A stretch of DNA of 35,510 nucleotides from an uncultured Anaerovibrio sp. (GCA_934196075.1 CAKPVW010000016.1:1-35510), one strand, 5' to 3'; positions 22,106-32,081 are shown, numbered from the stretch's first letter. Translations and numbers: made by a program. Notes: generated by a model from the letters alone, not told the origin.

Positions 22106-24310
22106 GTGGCAGAACCTATGGTGGAAGTATTTATCTACGAAACCAGACAATTTTTGGAGCAGCTAGAGCAAATATCTTTGGCTAGTGAAGAAAATGGCGG
22201 TTTCAGTGTAGATGATGTAAATGAGATCTTTCGTGCAATGCACACCATAAAGGGCTCGGCAGCCATGATGATGTTTGATGAGGTGTCAACCTTGGCACAC
22301 TCAGTAGAGGATATCTTCTACTACATCAGGGAGCTGCATCCGCAAAAGGTGGATGCAACAGCTATTACGGATATTGTGCTGAATGCAGTTGATTTTATTC
22401 GTATTGAAATGGACAAGCTGGATAACGGTGGAAAACCTGATGCCAGCAGTCAAGAGTTGAGGGAATATACCAAGAATTTCCTGAGAGAAATGAAGCTGGC
22501 TAATGGCGATGATCCAGATATAGATCTTCGCAAAGTAAAAAATGCAGGTCAGCAGAAACCAAAGCCAAAGCAATATTATATTGGTGCGGCTAAACAGCCT
22601 GAGACTGATGGCGGGATTAACGCTGATGGCAGTCCTGAGAATGGAGTCCATATTTTTGCAGCCACGATTTTCTTCCAAGAGGGCTGTGAAATGGAGGAGG
22701 TTCGTGCCTTTGGCGTGTTGAACAACCTCAAGGATAAAGTAATAGAGATACATAATCTGCCAGAAAAAATTCTGGAGGATGAAACTGCCGCAGATACGAT
22801 TAAGTCTCTGGGCTTTCGGATATTCTTTACTACCAAGCTGGATTGCGATCAGATAAAAAAAGAATTGGATCAGACCATCTTTTTGGAAAAGCTGGAGCTG
22901 AAGGAACTAAATAGTACAGCAGAGTGCGAGTATTGGCCTAGTCCTGAGACTGTGTCTATTAATGCCATGGAAAATACTGATCCTATTAAGCCTGATTTGC
23001 CACCAGCAGGGAATGCTGCTGAGCAGGAGGCTGATGGTTCTAATCAGCCTGTTTCAAGATTGCCAGGACAGGTATCAACACCTATGCCGGCGGCACCATC
23101 TCAGGGCAGCAGCAAGCCTGTACATCATGGCGAGGGCAGCCAGATGATCAGTGTTCGGGTAGATAAGCTGGACAGACTGATGGATTTAGTCGGCGAGCTG
23201 GTTATTGCTGAGGCTATGGTGGTTCAGAATCCTGATTTGGCAGGACTGGAGTTGGATAATTTTCAAAAGGCAGCTCGCCAGCTGCATAAGATAAACGGAG
23301 AGCTGCAGGATAGTGTAATGTCCCTTCGGATGGTGCCTTTGGATGGTACCTTCAAGAAGATGAATCGTATTGTCCGGGATATGACCAAGAAGCTGGGTAA
23401 AAAGGCTAAACTTGTATTGGTTGGTCAGGATACCGAGGTGGACAAAAATATTAATGAACATATTTCAGATCCATTGATGCATATTGTTCGTAACTCCATT
23501 GATCACGGCATTGAGATGCCAGAGGTACGTAAGGAGGCCGGCAAAAATGAAATGGGTACTGTTGTGCTGTCAGCGGAAAACGCTGGTGGTGAGGTTGTTA
23601 TAAAAATCAAGGATGATGGCGGTGGTCTGAACAAAGAAAAGATTTTGGATAGAGCTAGAAAGAATGGCCTTTTGACTAGACCTGAGGAGGAGTACACTGA
23701 TGGAGAGATTTATTCCTTCATATTTGCACCTGGTTTTTCTACCAAGGAAAAGGTAACAGAGTTCTCAGGCCGTGGCGTGGGTATGGATGTAGTTGTTTCC
23801 AATATCAAGGCTCTAGGTGGGCATGTTCTGGTGGATAGCAATCCTGGTCAGGGCAGTGTTACCACCATTCGGATTCCATTGACGCTGGCTATTATTGATG
23901 GTATGTCTGTAACGGTTGGCGAGTCCAGCTTTACTATACCAATTAGCAGCATCAGTCGCTCCTTTAGACCAACTCCTGGTCAAATATTCAGAGATACTGA
24001 AGGCCAGGAAATGATTATGGTGCAGGAAAATTGCTGTCCTGTGATACGACTCCATGATCTATATGGTATAGAGGGTGCTGTTACAGAGCCTACAGAGGGC
24101 ATTGTCATGCTGTTGGAAGCAGGAGATAAAACATTTGGTGTAGTGGCGGATCGTCTGCTGGGAGTACAGGAAATAGTCGTCAAGCCAGTACCAGCTTATA
24201 TTAGCAAAGCTATGAATACAACTGGTATCAGTGGCTGCACCCTGTTGGGAGACGGCAGTATCAGCTTGATACTTGACCCGCAGAAGTTGCATCATATAAT
24301 ATATTCCTGA
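22106..24310 (+). CDS. cheA: CheA, chemotaxis histidine kinase
   Basis: A 734-aa kinase that phosphorylates CheY-type regulators and CheB in response to receptors. The P1 domain has the phospho-acceptor H46 in FRAMHTIKGSA. A variable region (about 130-330) contains a P2-like part and a Pro/Ala/Ser linker. P3 dimerisation starts at ISVRVDKLDRLMDLVGELVIAEAM. The P4 ATPase has MHIVRNSIDHGIE (N box), DDGGGLN (G1) and GRGVGMDVV (G2), and P5 is CheW-like. It starts at a GTG after AGGGGATG, so output may be reduced. First gene of the che operon. Confidence 0.96.
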   Translation: MAEPMVEVFIYETRQFLEQLEQISLASEENGGFSVDDVNEIFRAMHTIKGSAAMMMFDEVSTLAHSVEDIFYYIRELHPQKVDATAITDIVLNAVDFIRIEMDKLDNGGKPDASSQELREYTKNFLREMKLANGDDPDIDLRKVKNAGQQKPKPKQYYIGAAKQPETDGGINADGSPENGVHIFAATIFFQEGCEMEEVRAFGVLNNLKDKVIEIHNLPEKILEDETAADTIKSLGFRIFFTTKLDCDQIKKELDQTIFLEKLELKELNSTAECEYWPSPETVSINAMENTDPIKPDLPPAGNAAEQEADGSNQPVSRLPGQVSTPMPAAPSQGSSKPVHHGEGSQMISVRVDKLDRLMDLVGELVIAEAMVVQNPDLAGLELDNFQKAARQLHKINGELQDSVMSLRMVPLDGTFKKMNRIVRDMTKKLGKKAKLVLVGQDTEVDKNINEHISDPLMHIVRNSIDHGIEMPEVRKEAGKNEMGTVVLSAENAGGEVVIKIKDDGGGLNKEKILDRARKNGLLTRPEEEYTDGEIYSFIFAPGFSTKEKVTEFSGRGVGMDVVVSNIKALGGHVLVDSNPGQGSVTTIRIPLTLAIIDGMSVTVGESSFTIPISSISRSFRPTPGQIFRDTEGQEMIMVQENCCPVIRLHDLYGIEGAVTEPTEGIVMLLEAGDKTFGVVADRLLGVQEIVVKPVPAYISKAMNTTGISGCTLLGDGSISLILDPQKLHHIIYS

Positions 24311-24331
24311 TATGGGGAAGGAGGAAATATT

Positions 24332-24859
24332 GTGGAGGATGAGAAGAATCTTCTGGAAGAGGAAGATACATTGAAGGACAAATACCTGACCTTTACACTA
24401 GGAGAAGAGGTTTATGGTATTGATATTAGTGTGGTAATAGAGATCATTGGCATTCAGAAAATTACCAGTGTGCCGGAGGTGCCGGATTACGTCAAGGGCA
24501 TTATTAACCTGCGGGGCAAGATAATTCCTGTGGTGGATATGCGGTTGAGATTCCGTCGGGAGTTCCGGGAATATACAGATAGAACCTGTATTGTGGTAGT
24601 GGAAATCCATGATGTGCTTATAGGTCTTATTGTGGATGGTGTATCTGAGGTGTTGGATATCATAGAGCAGAATGTTGTACCGCCTCCTGAGCTAAAGGCA
24701 TCCCAGAATAGATATATCCGTGGTATTGGCAAGCTGTCTTCTGGCGTAGTGATGCTGTTGGATTGGGAAAAGCTGTTTTCTGGTGAGGAAGAAGAACTAA
24801 TGGGTAATGCAGTTGGTGAGACTGAAGATGATGCTCCAGAAAATGAGGCTCAGGCCTAA
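24332..24859 (+). CDS. cheW: CheW, chemotaxis coupling protein
   Basis: A 175-aa scaffold linking receptors to CheA. The CheW fold is clear from YLTFTLGEEVYGIDISVVIEIIG through VPEVPDYVKGIINLRGKIIPVVDMR and LIVDGVSEVLDI. It has short acidic extensions at both ends; the C-terminal one (about 150-175) is unusual but of unknown meaning. It starts at a GTG 7 nt after AAGGAGG, 21 nt behind cheA. Confidence 0.96.
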   Translation: MEDEKNLLEEEDTLKDKYLTFTLGEEVYGIDISVVIEIIGIQKITSVPEVPDYVKGIINLRGKIIPVVDMRLRFRREFREYTDRTCIVVVEIHDVLIGLIVDGVSEVLDIIEQNVVPPPELKASQNRYIRGIGKLSSGVVMLLDWEKLFSGEEEELMGNAVGETEDDAPENEAQA

Positions 24860-24941
24860 GCTAAAGCACGAAACACTACTTTTCATAGGCTGACAGGGAG
24901 GTCAGTCGGAGAAATAATGTGGATTGAGGGGGATATTAAAC

Positions 24942-26654
24942 ATGATGTTTTTTAAGAATATGAAAATTGGTACTAAGTTGATGGCTTTTTTGACGTTGAC
25001 AGAGCTTTTGATAGGCATCATTGCTTATTATGGTATCAGTGTAGTTAAGGAAAATGATGCTACCTACGAGACTATTATGGCAGAGGATGTTATGGCCAGC
25101 AGCAGCGCCTATGAAATGGGCATGCATTTTAATGAAGCTAGAATTAATATGCTTTTGGCCTTGAATACCCAGGATCCTGCTAAGATGCAGATGTTTATCA
25201 CTGAAATGGAAAAAGATTTGAATCAGGCAGATGAAAATCTGAAGAATATGCAGGAAGCTGCCCATTCAGATGCCGGCAAGGCTGCCGTTGCTAATATTAC
25301 CAATAATTATAATTCCTTCCGTCAGGAAACAATGTCTGTACTGAAGGCAAAACAGGCTGGTCAGGTGCAGAGTCCTGAGGCTCAGGCTGCGGCTTCTGCT
25401 AAATTTGCTAAGCTGGAGGGTGACATAGCCAAGCAGGTGGAAGAAATAGCAGATCTGGGCTATGCCTCTGCTCAGAGTCGTGACAAAGCGGCTACTGAGG
25501 AAATGAATAGTGATGTTCGCAATATCATTATTATTTCTGTATTACTGATGCTTGGTACCTTTGCTGGTGGCTTCTTCTTCAATCAAGATGTGAAGAGACG
25601 TTTGTCTCAATTAGGCCAGGCTGCTGATAGGATTGCCGAGGGAGATTTGGCTACTGAGGTTGTTACCAGCACGGGTGATGAACTGGGAGATGTAGCAGCA
25701 AGCTTTGAAATTATGCGCCAGCGCGTGCATGAAGTGTTGACAGAAATAAATCAGGGAGCAGATCAGGTAGCTGCTGGTGCGCATAATGTTTCTGATGCCA
25801 GCGTGGCTCTTTCTCAGGGGGCTTCCCAGCAGGCTGCTTCCGTGGAGGAGCTGTCTGCTTCTATTGCAGAAATTGCTTCCCAGACTGCCAGCAATGCCCA
25901 GAATGCAGAAAAGGCTAATGATTTGACTGTAGGCACCAAGGAAAAGGCTCAGCTGGGCAATGAGGAAATGCAGGAAATGCTTACTGCTATGGAGGAGATA
26001 AATGCTTCTTCTGCTAATATTTCCAAGATTATCAAGGTTATTGATGAAATTGCCTTCCAGACCAATATCCTGGCCTTGAATGCTGCGGTTGAGGCGGCTC
26101 GTGCTGGACAGCATGGCAAGGGCTTTGCTGTAGTTGCTGAGGAGGTTCGCAATTTGGCTGCCCGCAGTGCCAAGGCAGCCAAGGAAACCACTGATATGAT
26201 TGAAGGCTCCATGGAAAAGGTGGAGACAGGCCGGGAGATTGCTCACAAGACAGCAGAGGCTCTAAATGCTATTGTAGGAGATGTATCTTCTGTTGCAGAT
26301 ATTGTGGCTAATATTGCTAAGGCGTCTAATGAACAGAAGCTGGCTCTGGAGCAGATTAATCAGGGGGTACAGCAGGTATCTCAGGTTGTACAGGCTAATT
26401 CTTCTACTTCTGAGGAAGCAGCAACAGCTAGTCAGAATTTGAACCAGCAGGCAGATATTATGAGAGCCAACGTAGGCAAGTTCCGTCTAGGAAACAAGGT
26501 AAGCAGTTTTTATAATGGCGGCAATGTAAATTCCTCCATTCAGAAGCCTGATTTGAGCAGTTCTGGCAGAAGACCGGCAATTGTTCCAGCAGCCCCTGGC
26601 GTAAAGCCAAAAACCATTGCCCTGACTGATGAAGAGGGTTTTGGTAAATACTAG
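24942..26654 (+). CDS. Methyl-accepting chemotaxis protein
   Basis: A 570-aa transmembrane receptor. TM1 spans about residues 12-35, and the outside part (36-193) is a four-helix-bundle sensor (4HB_MCP type). TM2 is about 194-213, followed by a HAMP domain (214-266). The cytoplasmic signalling hairpin has its CheA/CheW-binding tip at EIAFQTNILALNAAVEAARAG (369-389). No CheR-tethering pentapeptide is visible at the C-terminus. The ligand cannot be inferred. The start follows GAGGGGGAT. Lying within the che operon, it is probably a core receptor of this array. Confidence 0.95.
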   Translation: MMFFKNMKIGTKLMAFLTLTELLIGIIAYYGISVVKENDATYETIMAEDVMASSSAYEMGMHFNEARINMLLALNTQDPAKMQMFITEMEKDLNQADENLKNMQEAAHSDAGKAAVANITNNYNSFRQETMSVLKAKQAGQVQSPEAQAAASAKFAKLEGDIAKQVEEIADLGYASAQSRDKAATEEMNSDVRNIIIISVLLMLGTFAGGFFFNQDVKRRLSQLGQAADRIAEGDLATEVVTSTGDELGDVAASFEIMRQRVHEVLTEINQGADQVAAGAHNVSDASVALSQGASQQAASVEELSASIAEIASQTASNAQNAEKANDLTVGTKEKAQLGNEEMQEMLTAMEEINASSANISKIIKVIDEIAFQTNILALNAAVEAARAGQHGKGFAVVAEEVRNLAARSAKAAKETTDMIEGSMEKVETGREIAHKTAEALNAIVGDVSSVADIVANIAKASNEQKLALEQINQGVQQVSQVVQANSSTSEEAATASQNLNQQADIMRANVGKFRLGNKVSSFYNGGNVNSSIQKPDLSSSGRRPAIVPAAPGVKPKTIALTDEEGFGKY

Positions 26655-26691
26655 AGTTACTACCAAAGTGCTAAATAGGAGTGGTTAGTGT

Positions 26692-27504
26692 ATGCAGGAA
26701 TCAATATTCCAACAGTATGCCCAGGTTGTACAGGATAATTTTGGCATTCAGCTGCCTACAGAAAAAAAGGCCTTGCTGGAATCCAGACTTTTTAAACTGC
26801 TAAATAATAGTGAATATGGGTTTGCTGATGAAAGAGAGTTTTTGCAATATGTCAAGGAGGATGCTTCCGGCAAAGGTATGGAGCTGTTGGCAGAGGCTAT
26901 AACCACTCATCATACGTTTTTTATGCGGGAGGCAGACCATTTTGAATTTTTTGGCAAGCAGGTATTGCCATATTTGGCTTCAGCCATCAGGGACGGAGAT
27001 GTTCGTACCTGGTGTGCCGCCTGCTCTAGTGGCGAAGAGTCCTACACCTTGGCTATGATTATGGCGGAGTTTTTTGCTCTGCAAGGGCCACAGTGGGAAA
27101 CTACTTTGCTGGCAACGGATTTGTCTCAGGATATATTGAATGTGGCTCGTCAAGGTATATATGCCGATGAAGCGGTTAAGGGATTGCCTCCTCAGTGGAG
27201 GGGACAGTTCTTTCACCAGCTTGCTACAGGTGACTGGCAGGTTTCTCAGGCTTTGCAGCAGAAGGTTTTGTATCGCCAATTCAATTTGATGAATCCGGTA
27301 TTTCCGTTTAAAAAACCATTCCATGTCATATTTTGTCGTAATGTAATGATATATTTTGATACCGAGACTCGTGATGCCCTAGTGCAGAAATTTTATGATT
27401 TCCTAGAACCGGGAGGTTTTCTGTTTGTGGGACATTCCGAGGTAATTGACAGAAAGTCGGCTCCTTTCGAGTATGTGATGCCGTCAGTTTATCGAAAGAA
27501 GTGA
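26692..27504 (+). CDS. cheR: CheR, receptor methyltransferase
   Basis: A 270-aa SAM-dependent enzyme that methylates receptor glutamates for adaptation. The N-terminal helical domain is followed by TTHHTFFMREADHF, the SAM-binding CAACSSGEESYTLAM (about 108-122), the acidic LLATDLSQDIL and the NVMIYFDTETR motif near 219. Complete. It has an AGGAG site and lies 7 nt ahead of cheB, its opposing enzyme. Confidence 0.96.
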   Translation: MQESIFQQYAQVVQDNFGIQLPTEKKALLESRLFKLLNNSEYGFADEREFLQYVKEDASGKGMELLAEAITTHHTFFMREADHFEFFGKQVLPYLASAIRDGDVRTWCAACSSGEESYTLAMIMAEFFALQGPQWETTLLATDLSQDILNVARQGIYADEAVKGLPPQWRGQFFHQLATGDWQVSQALQQKVLYRQFNLMNPVFPFKKPFHVIFCRNVMIYFDTETRDALVQKFYDFLEPGGFLFVGHSEVIDRKSAPFEYVMPSVYRKK

Positions 27505-27511
27505 GCCAAAT

Positions 27512-28801
27512 ATGGAACCAATGAAAATTTTGATAGTAGATGATTCCCTTTTATTTAGGGAGGTAGTGGCAAGAGGTTTAAAGGGGCGCCTGCCCGTAGG
27601 CACCAGGATTGAGAAAGCGGGAGATCCTTTCGCAGCAAGAGATAAAATTCTCTCCTTTGATCCTGATGTTATGATTTTGGACGTGGAAATGCCCAATATG
27701 AATGGTATTGAATTTTTGCGGCGGCTGATTGTTCAGTATAATTTACCTACAGTTGTGTCCAGTTCGCGACCTGTTTACAAGTCTTTGGCTATGGAGGCAG
27801 GGGCCTTTTCATTTCTTGAAAAACCTTCTACAACTCTTGGCAGTGGCTCTTATCTGGATGGTCTGGCAGCTGAGGTAAAGTTAGCTAAGGAATATGGAGA
27901 TTTGTCAGCAGACCAGGTTAGACAAAGGGAAATTAAAAGCCAAATGGATATGGTTCAGGTGGAGGAGCTGGTACGGCAGGCAGATGCCATTACCAAGCCC
28001 AAGGTTGACTATGCGATATTGGGAGATGCTGAAGGAAATTCTAATGGCAAAGGCAAGGTGATGATAAGTGCCGCTGTGGAAATGGCTAAGGCGGCAGTAA
28101 AGCAAACGTCTGCCTCTGTGAAAAATACCAACCAAGCGGTGCAGCATAATACGATACCTCATGTTAGACCTACACCTCAACAGATTCCTGTGGTGGAAGT
28201 CAAGGCGAAAACCAGTGCTAAAATAGATTTAATTGCTATTGGAGCTTCTACAGGTGGTACAGAGGCTTTGTCCAAGGTATTGAAAAGTTTGGTACCGCCT
28301 TTGCCACCGATTGTTATAGTTCAGCATATACCCCCCATGTTTTCCAAATTGTTTGCGGACAGGCTTCATAGTGAATGTCATCTGTCTGTTAAAGAAGCTG
28401 AAAATGGAGATAAATTGCAGCCTAATTGGGCTTATATTGCTCCTGGTGATAAGCAGATGCGGGTAAAAAAATTGGGTGGCATTATGCAGCTGGATGTAAA
28501 TTATGGACCAAAGGTGAATGGGCATTGCCCATCAGTGGATGTATTATTTGATTCTGTGGCAGAGCAGATAGGTAATGCTGCTCTAGGAGTTATTTTAACT
28601 GGCATGGGAGCAGATGGCGCTAATGGCCTTTTGAAAATGAGGCAGCAGGGGGCAGCTACCTTGGGACAGGATGAGGCAAGCTGTGTGGTTTATGGTATGC
28701 CCCGAGCAGCCTATGAAAAGGGAGCTGTTCAAAAGCAGCTGCCTTTGGCAGGGATGGCCTCTATGATTACTACCATGGCATGTGGACAGGGGAGGCGTTA
28801 G
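27512..28801 (+). CDS. cheB: CheB, receptor methylesterase
   Basis: A 429-aa adaptation enzyme removing receptor methyl groups. The receiver domain (1-125) has D10/D11, the phosphorylation site D57 and K104. The linker (about 130-235) is long for the family. The esterase domain carries the catalytic triad S246 (GASTGGT), H272 (QHIPPMF) and D368 (GMGADGA). It ends 1 nt before the following kinase start, so the two are coupled. Confidence 0.96.
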   Translation: MEPMKILIVDDSLLFREVVARGLKGRLPVGTRIEKAGDPFAARDKILSFDPDVMILDVEMPNMNGIEFLRRLIVQYNLPTVVSSSRPVYKSLAMEAGAFSFLEKPSTTLGSGSYLDGLAAEVKLAKEYGDLSADQVRQREIKSQMDMVQVEELVRQADAITKPKVDYAILGDAEGNSNGKGKVMISAAVEMAKAAVKQTSASVKNTNQAVQHNTIPHVRPTPQQIPVVEVKAKTSAKIDLIAIGASTGGTEALSKVLKSLVPPLPPIVIVQHIPPMFSKLFADRLHSECHLSVKEAENGDKLQPNWAYIAPGDKQMRVKKLGGIMQLDVNYGPKVNGHCPSVDVLFDSVAEQIGNAALGVILTGMGADGANGLLKMRQQGAATLGQDEASCVVYGMPRAAYEKGAVQKQLPLAGMASMITTMACGQGRR

Positions 28802-28802
28802 C

Positions 28803-30560
28803 GTGGAAAATTCAGCGGTTCAGGCGGAAGCCTTTTCCTTTGACCATATGGAAAGTATTATGGGAAGCTTGGCTGACGGCTTTGTAATGACAGATAGGGA
28901 CAGCAAAGTTATTTATATGAATAAAGCGGCAGAAAATATTTTTGAATTTCGCTTTCAGCCCAGTAATCCTATTTGTTTTAGCCAGATTAGCAGATTGATT
29001 AATCTAGAAACTAAAGAAAAGTTTTTTTGCCCTATTAGTAGAGCTATCCAGGAAGATAAAACTGTGGGACTTAGCAAAAATATTGGTATTATGCACCATG
29101 ATGAGCCTGTATTTTTATCTGCTACCTGCTCACCACGCCACAACAAAAAGGGTGAGGTTATAGGCTGTAGTGCTGTTTTTCGTGATATTTCCCAATTGCG
29201 GGGGATTGCTCACAAAATGGAAAGCGACCAATATTATATGAGATCTGTTTTTGAGGCAGCGAAGATAGGTATTTGCAGCCTCAATATTGATGGAGAGATT
29301 GTGGAGGTAAATGAATCTGCGCTGGAAATTCTGGGGGGGACTTATCAGGAAGTTATAGGCAAGCAATTTGGGGATGTATTTCAATGTATTAATTGTATTC
29401 CCCATGGATGTGGCCGAGGCGAAAAATGCAAATTCTGTATTATTCGCAATAATATAGAAGCTGCCGTATTAGATGATAGCTTTTCTTCAGAATTTGTAGC
29501 TGCAGTTATTACCAGAGCCTCAGAGGAGCCTGTTTGGTTACAATTTTTTCTTACTCAGGTATGGAAGGAAAATGAGAAGCAGATTGTCCTTACCATGATT
29601 GATATATCCCGCCGTAAGCAGCGAGAAAAAGAGCTTATGGAGGCCCGCCGCATGGCAGAGGTTGCTAGTAATACCAAAACACAATTTTTGGCCAATATGA
29701 GTCACGAAATACGTACTCCTATTAATGGTATGACTGGTATGATAAATCTTACTCTGCGGACGAATCTAGATGCTGAACAGCGGGAAAATCTTCAAGCGGC
29801 TAAGCAGTGCTCCGAGGATTTGCTAAGAATTATTAACGATATCCTTGATTATGCCAAGCTGGAAAATGGCAAGATGACCATAGAGCATATAGATTTGGAT
29901 TTGCATGCTCTTTTGCAGAGAGTAGCGGCTGTTCATGCCAATCTGGCGGAAGGCAAGGGACTGGAATTTGTGGTGCCGAATTGTACCAATTTGCCACATT
30001 ATGTCAAGGGAGATCCTTTGCGGTTGAGGCAGGTTTTGCACAATCTGCTGACCAATGCCATTAAATTTACCAGTCATGGCTCTATTACCTTAGGGTGTAC
30101 GATTGCTAGACGCGGCATTAGAAATATGCTGGAATTTTATGTTGAAGATACTGGTATTGGTATGAATAGAGAAGAGCAGGGGAGACTTTTCAAGCCTTTT
30201 AGTCAGGTAGATGGTTCCACCACAAGAAAATTTGGTGGTACCGGCTTGGGATTGACTATTGTCAAAGAGCTGGTAACTGCCATGTATGGGGAAATTCACG
30301 TTATGTCCAGACCAGGTGTAGGGAGTAGATTTACTTTTGTCATTCCCCTGATAAAAGCTGAAAAGGCAGATAAGGAGCTAAAGGATCAGTCTGTGTTCAT
30401 GAATCCATACATGAATAATCCTGTGTCTGAGGTGGAATCCTTGCCGCCGGCTTTGGAGAAATTGGAAAGCAATGAGAATATAGAAAAAGCTGTAAATTCA
30501 CAGCCTGATGATGATATAATGGATTTATTAAAATACTGTGAGGATAAACTCAACAGTTAG
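28803..30560 (+). CDS. PAS-domain sensor histidine kinase with a cysteine cluster
   Basis: A 585-aa cytosolic kinase with no membrane segment. Two PAS domains (about 15-130 and 145-270) precede the dimerisation domain with the phospho-acceptor H301 (NMSHEIRTPINGM). The ATPase domain shows N418, DTGIGM, FKPFSQVDGSTTRKFGGTGLGL. The second PAS holds five cysteines, C195-x2-C198-x4-C203-x5-C209-x2-C212, which could bind a metal or iron-sulfur cluster and sense redox or gas. It starts at a GTG 7 nt after GGGGAGG. It is followed after 11 nt by a receiver protein, its likely partner. A glutamate-rich tail (about 545-585) has no known domain. Confidence 0.92.
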   Translation: MENSAVQAEAFSFDHMESIMGSLADGFVMTDRDSKVIYMNKAAENIFEFRFQPSNPICFSQISRLINLETKEKFFCPISRAIQEDKTVGLSKNIGIMHHDEPVFLSATCSPRHNKKGEVIGCSAVFRDISQLRGIAHKMESDQYYMRSVFEAAKIGICSLNIDGEIVEVNESALEILGGTYQEVIGKQFGDVFQCINCIPHGCGRGEKCKFCIIRNNIEAAVLDDSFSSEFVAAVITRASEEPVWLQFFLTQVWKENEKQIVLTMIDISRRKQREKELMEARRMAEVASNTKTQFLANMSHEIRTPINGMTGMINLTLRTNLDAEQRENLQAAKQCSEDLLRIINDILDYAKLENGKMTIEHIDLDLHALLQRVAAVHANLAEGKGLEFVVPNCTNLPHYVKGDPLRLRQVLHNLLTNAIKFTSHGSITLGCTIARRGIRNMLEFYVEDTGIGMNREEQGRLFKPFSQVDGSTTRKFGGTGLGLTIVKELVTAMYGEIHVMSRPGVGSRFTFVIPLIKAEKADKELKDQSVFMNPYMNNPVSEVESLPPALEKLESNENIEKAVNSQPDDDIMDLLKYCEDKLNS

Positions 30561-30571
30561 GAGGAAGAACC

Positions 30572-30973
30572 ATGAGAATTTTGATTGCCGAGGACGACCG
30601 CATTAGCCGCAGTTTTTTGCAAAAATTCATGCAGAACTATGGGGAGGTAGATGTGGCTGTAGATGGCATGGAGGCTGTAGATTTATATATGGACTCCATC
30701 AAGCAGAACAATCATTATGATCTGCTTTGCTTGGATATTATGATGCCCAAGGTGGATGGATTGAAAGTTCTGAAGGTAATTCGTCAGTTGGAGAAGCAGC
30801 ATGCAGTACCTTCGGAGGACCATTTGAAAATTATTATGATGACAGCCTTGGCTGATGTTGGCTATGTAGATGAGGCTTTTCGTCAGGGTTGTGATGCCTA
30901 TGCTTCCAAGCCTGTGGATACGGATAAGGTGGAAGAGGTTATGAGAAATCTAGGCCTGATAGAAGATAAATAA
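30572..30973 (+). CDS. CheY-like single-domain response regulator
   Basis: A 133-aa receiver domain without an output domain: acidic pair D8/D9, phosphorylation site D55 (CLDIMMPKVDG), T90-region switch (MMTALAD) and the conserved lysine in ASKPVD. It has an AGGAGG site. It is the only free receiver in this che cluster, so it may be the target of CheA, of the preceding kinase, or of both; this is inference. It may be a CheY or a phosphate sink. Confidence 0.9.
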   Translation: MRILIAEDDRISRSFLQKFMQNYGEVDVAVDGMEAVDLYMDSIKQNNHYDLLCLDIMMPKVDGLKVLKVIRQLEKQHAVPSEDHLKIIMMTALADVGYVDEAFRQGCDAYASKPVDTDKVEEVMRNLGLIEDK

Positions 30974-30998
30974 GGTTAGCTGGAAAGATGGGTTGAAG

Positions 30999-32081
30999 AT
31001 GAGAATTGTACCTGTGGAGCTGGGTAAGAACAGCTATGATATATATATTGGTAATGGATTGGAGCAGCAGATAAGGGAATTTTGCCGGCAGGCAGATTTT
31101 TCTGGAAAGGGGCTGATTATTACAGATACAAATGTTGGCCCCCTTTATGGTCAATGGCTGCAGGAGTTGTTACAGCAGGAAGATTTGATAGCAGATATAT
31201 ATGAGATTCCGGCTGGGGAAAGCTCAAAGTCCATGGCCATGGCAGAGGAATTATTTACCAAATGTATTGAAACAGGTATGGACAGAAAATCTCCAGTCTT
31301 TGCCCTAGGTGGTGGAGTTGTAGGGGATTTGGCAGGCTTTGTGGCAGCTTCTTATATGAGAGGTGTGCCTTTTGTGCAGGTACCTACTAGCTTGTTGGCT
31401 CAGGTGGATTCCAGCGTAGGGGGAAAAGTAGCTGTAAACCATCCTTTGGGCAAAAATCTCATTGGAGCCTTTTATCAGCCCAAGGCAGTATTTATGGATT
31501 TAAATACTTTGAAAACCCTTCCAGAGCGGGAGATTTATACTGGTTTAGGTGAGATTATCAAATACGGTATTATTTACGATGCAGAATTCTTTCAGTATTT
31601 AGAGGATAATATAAATAAAGTGGCGGCCCTGGATAATGAGGCGGCTGCCCATATGACAGCACGCTCCTGTGAAATCAAGGCTGATGTGGTTAGTCAGGAT
31701 GAAAAGGAAATGGGATTGCGAGCTATCCTGAATTTTGGTCATACAGCAGCTCATGCGATTGAGAAAAATACTGGCTATGCTAGATATAATCATGGTGAGG
31801 CTGTAGCTATTGGCATGGTGTGTGCTGCATATATTAGCAAATCCTTGGGGTTGATTGATCAAGCAGTGGTGGATAGAATGATAAGTTTAATATTGAAGCT
31901 TCATTTGCCTATTAAGGCTCAGGGGTGCACTGTAGAGGCTTTGTATAGAGATACTTTCCACGATAAGAAAACTGTAGGCGGCAAGGTAAAGTGGATTCTG
32001 ATGGAGTCCATTGGCAAGGTGTGCGGTAATAGCAATGTGCCAGAGGACATTGTCAAAGCTGCTATGAGAAAGATTGTGTAA
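30999..32081 (+). CDS. aroB: AroB, 3-dehydroquinate synthase
   Basis: A 360-aa NAD- and zinc-dependent enzyme, second step of the shikimate pathway. Motifs: the NAD-binding GGGVVGDLAGFVAASYMRG, VPTSLLAQVDSSVGGKVAVNH, and zinc ligands in GLGEIIKYG, FGHTAAHAIE and NHGEAVAIGM. The ATG at 30999 fits the family start MRIVPVELG; a TTG 6 nt earlier is possible. It follows the response regulator by 25 nt without its own visible promoter, so it may be transcribed from the chemotaxis operon, an unusual arrangement. Confidence 0.96.
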   Translation: MRIVPVELGKNSYDIYIGNGLEQQIREFCRQADFSGKGLIITDTNVGPLYGQWLQELLQQEDLIADIYEIPAGESSKSMAMAEELFTKCIETGMDRKSPVFALGGGVVGDLAGFVAASYMRGVPFVQVPTSLLAQVDSSVGGKVAVNHPLGKNLIGAFYQPKAVFMDLNTLKTLPEREIYTGLGEIIKYGIIYDAEFFQYLEDNINKVAALDNEAAAHMTARSCEIKADVVSQDEKEMGLRAILNFGHTAAHAIEKNTGYARYNHGEAVAIGMVCAAYISKSLGLIDQAVVDRMISLILKLHLPIKAQGCTVEALYRDTFHDKKTVGGKVKWILMESIGKVCGNSNVPEDIVKAAMRKIV

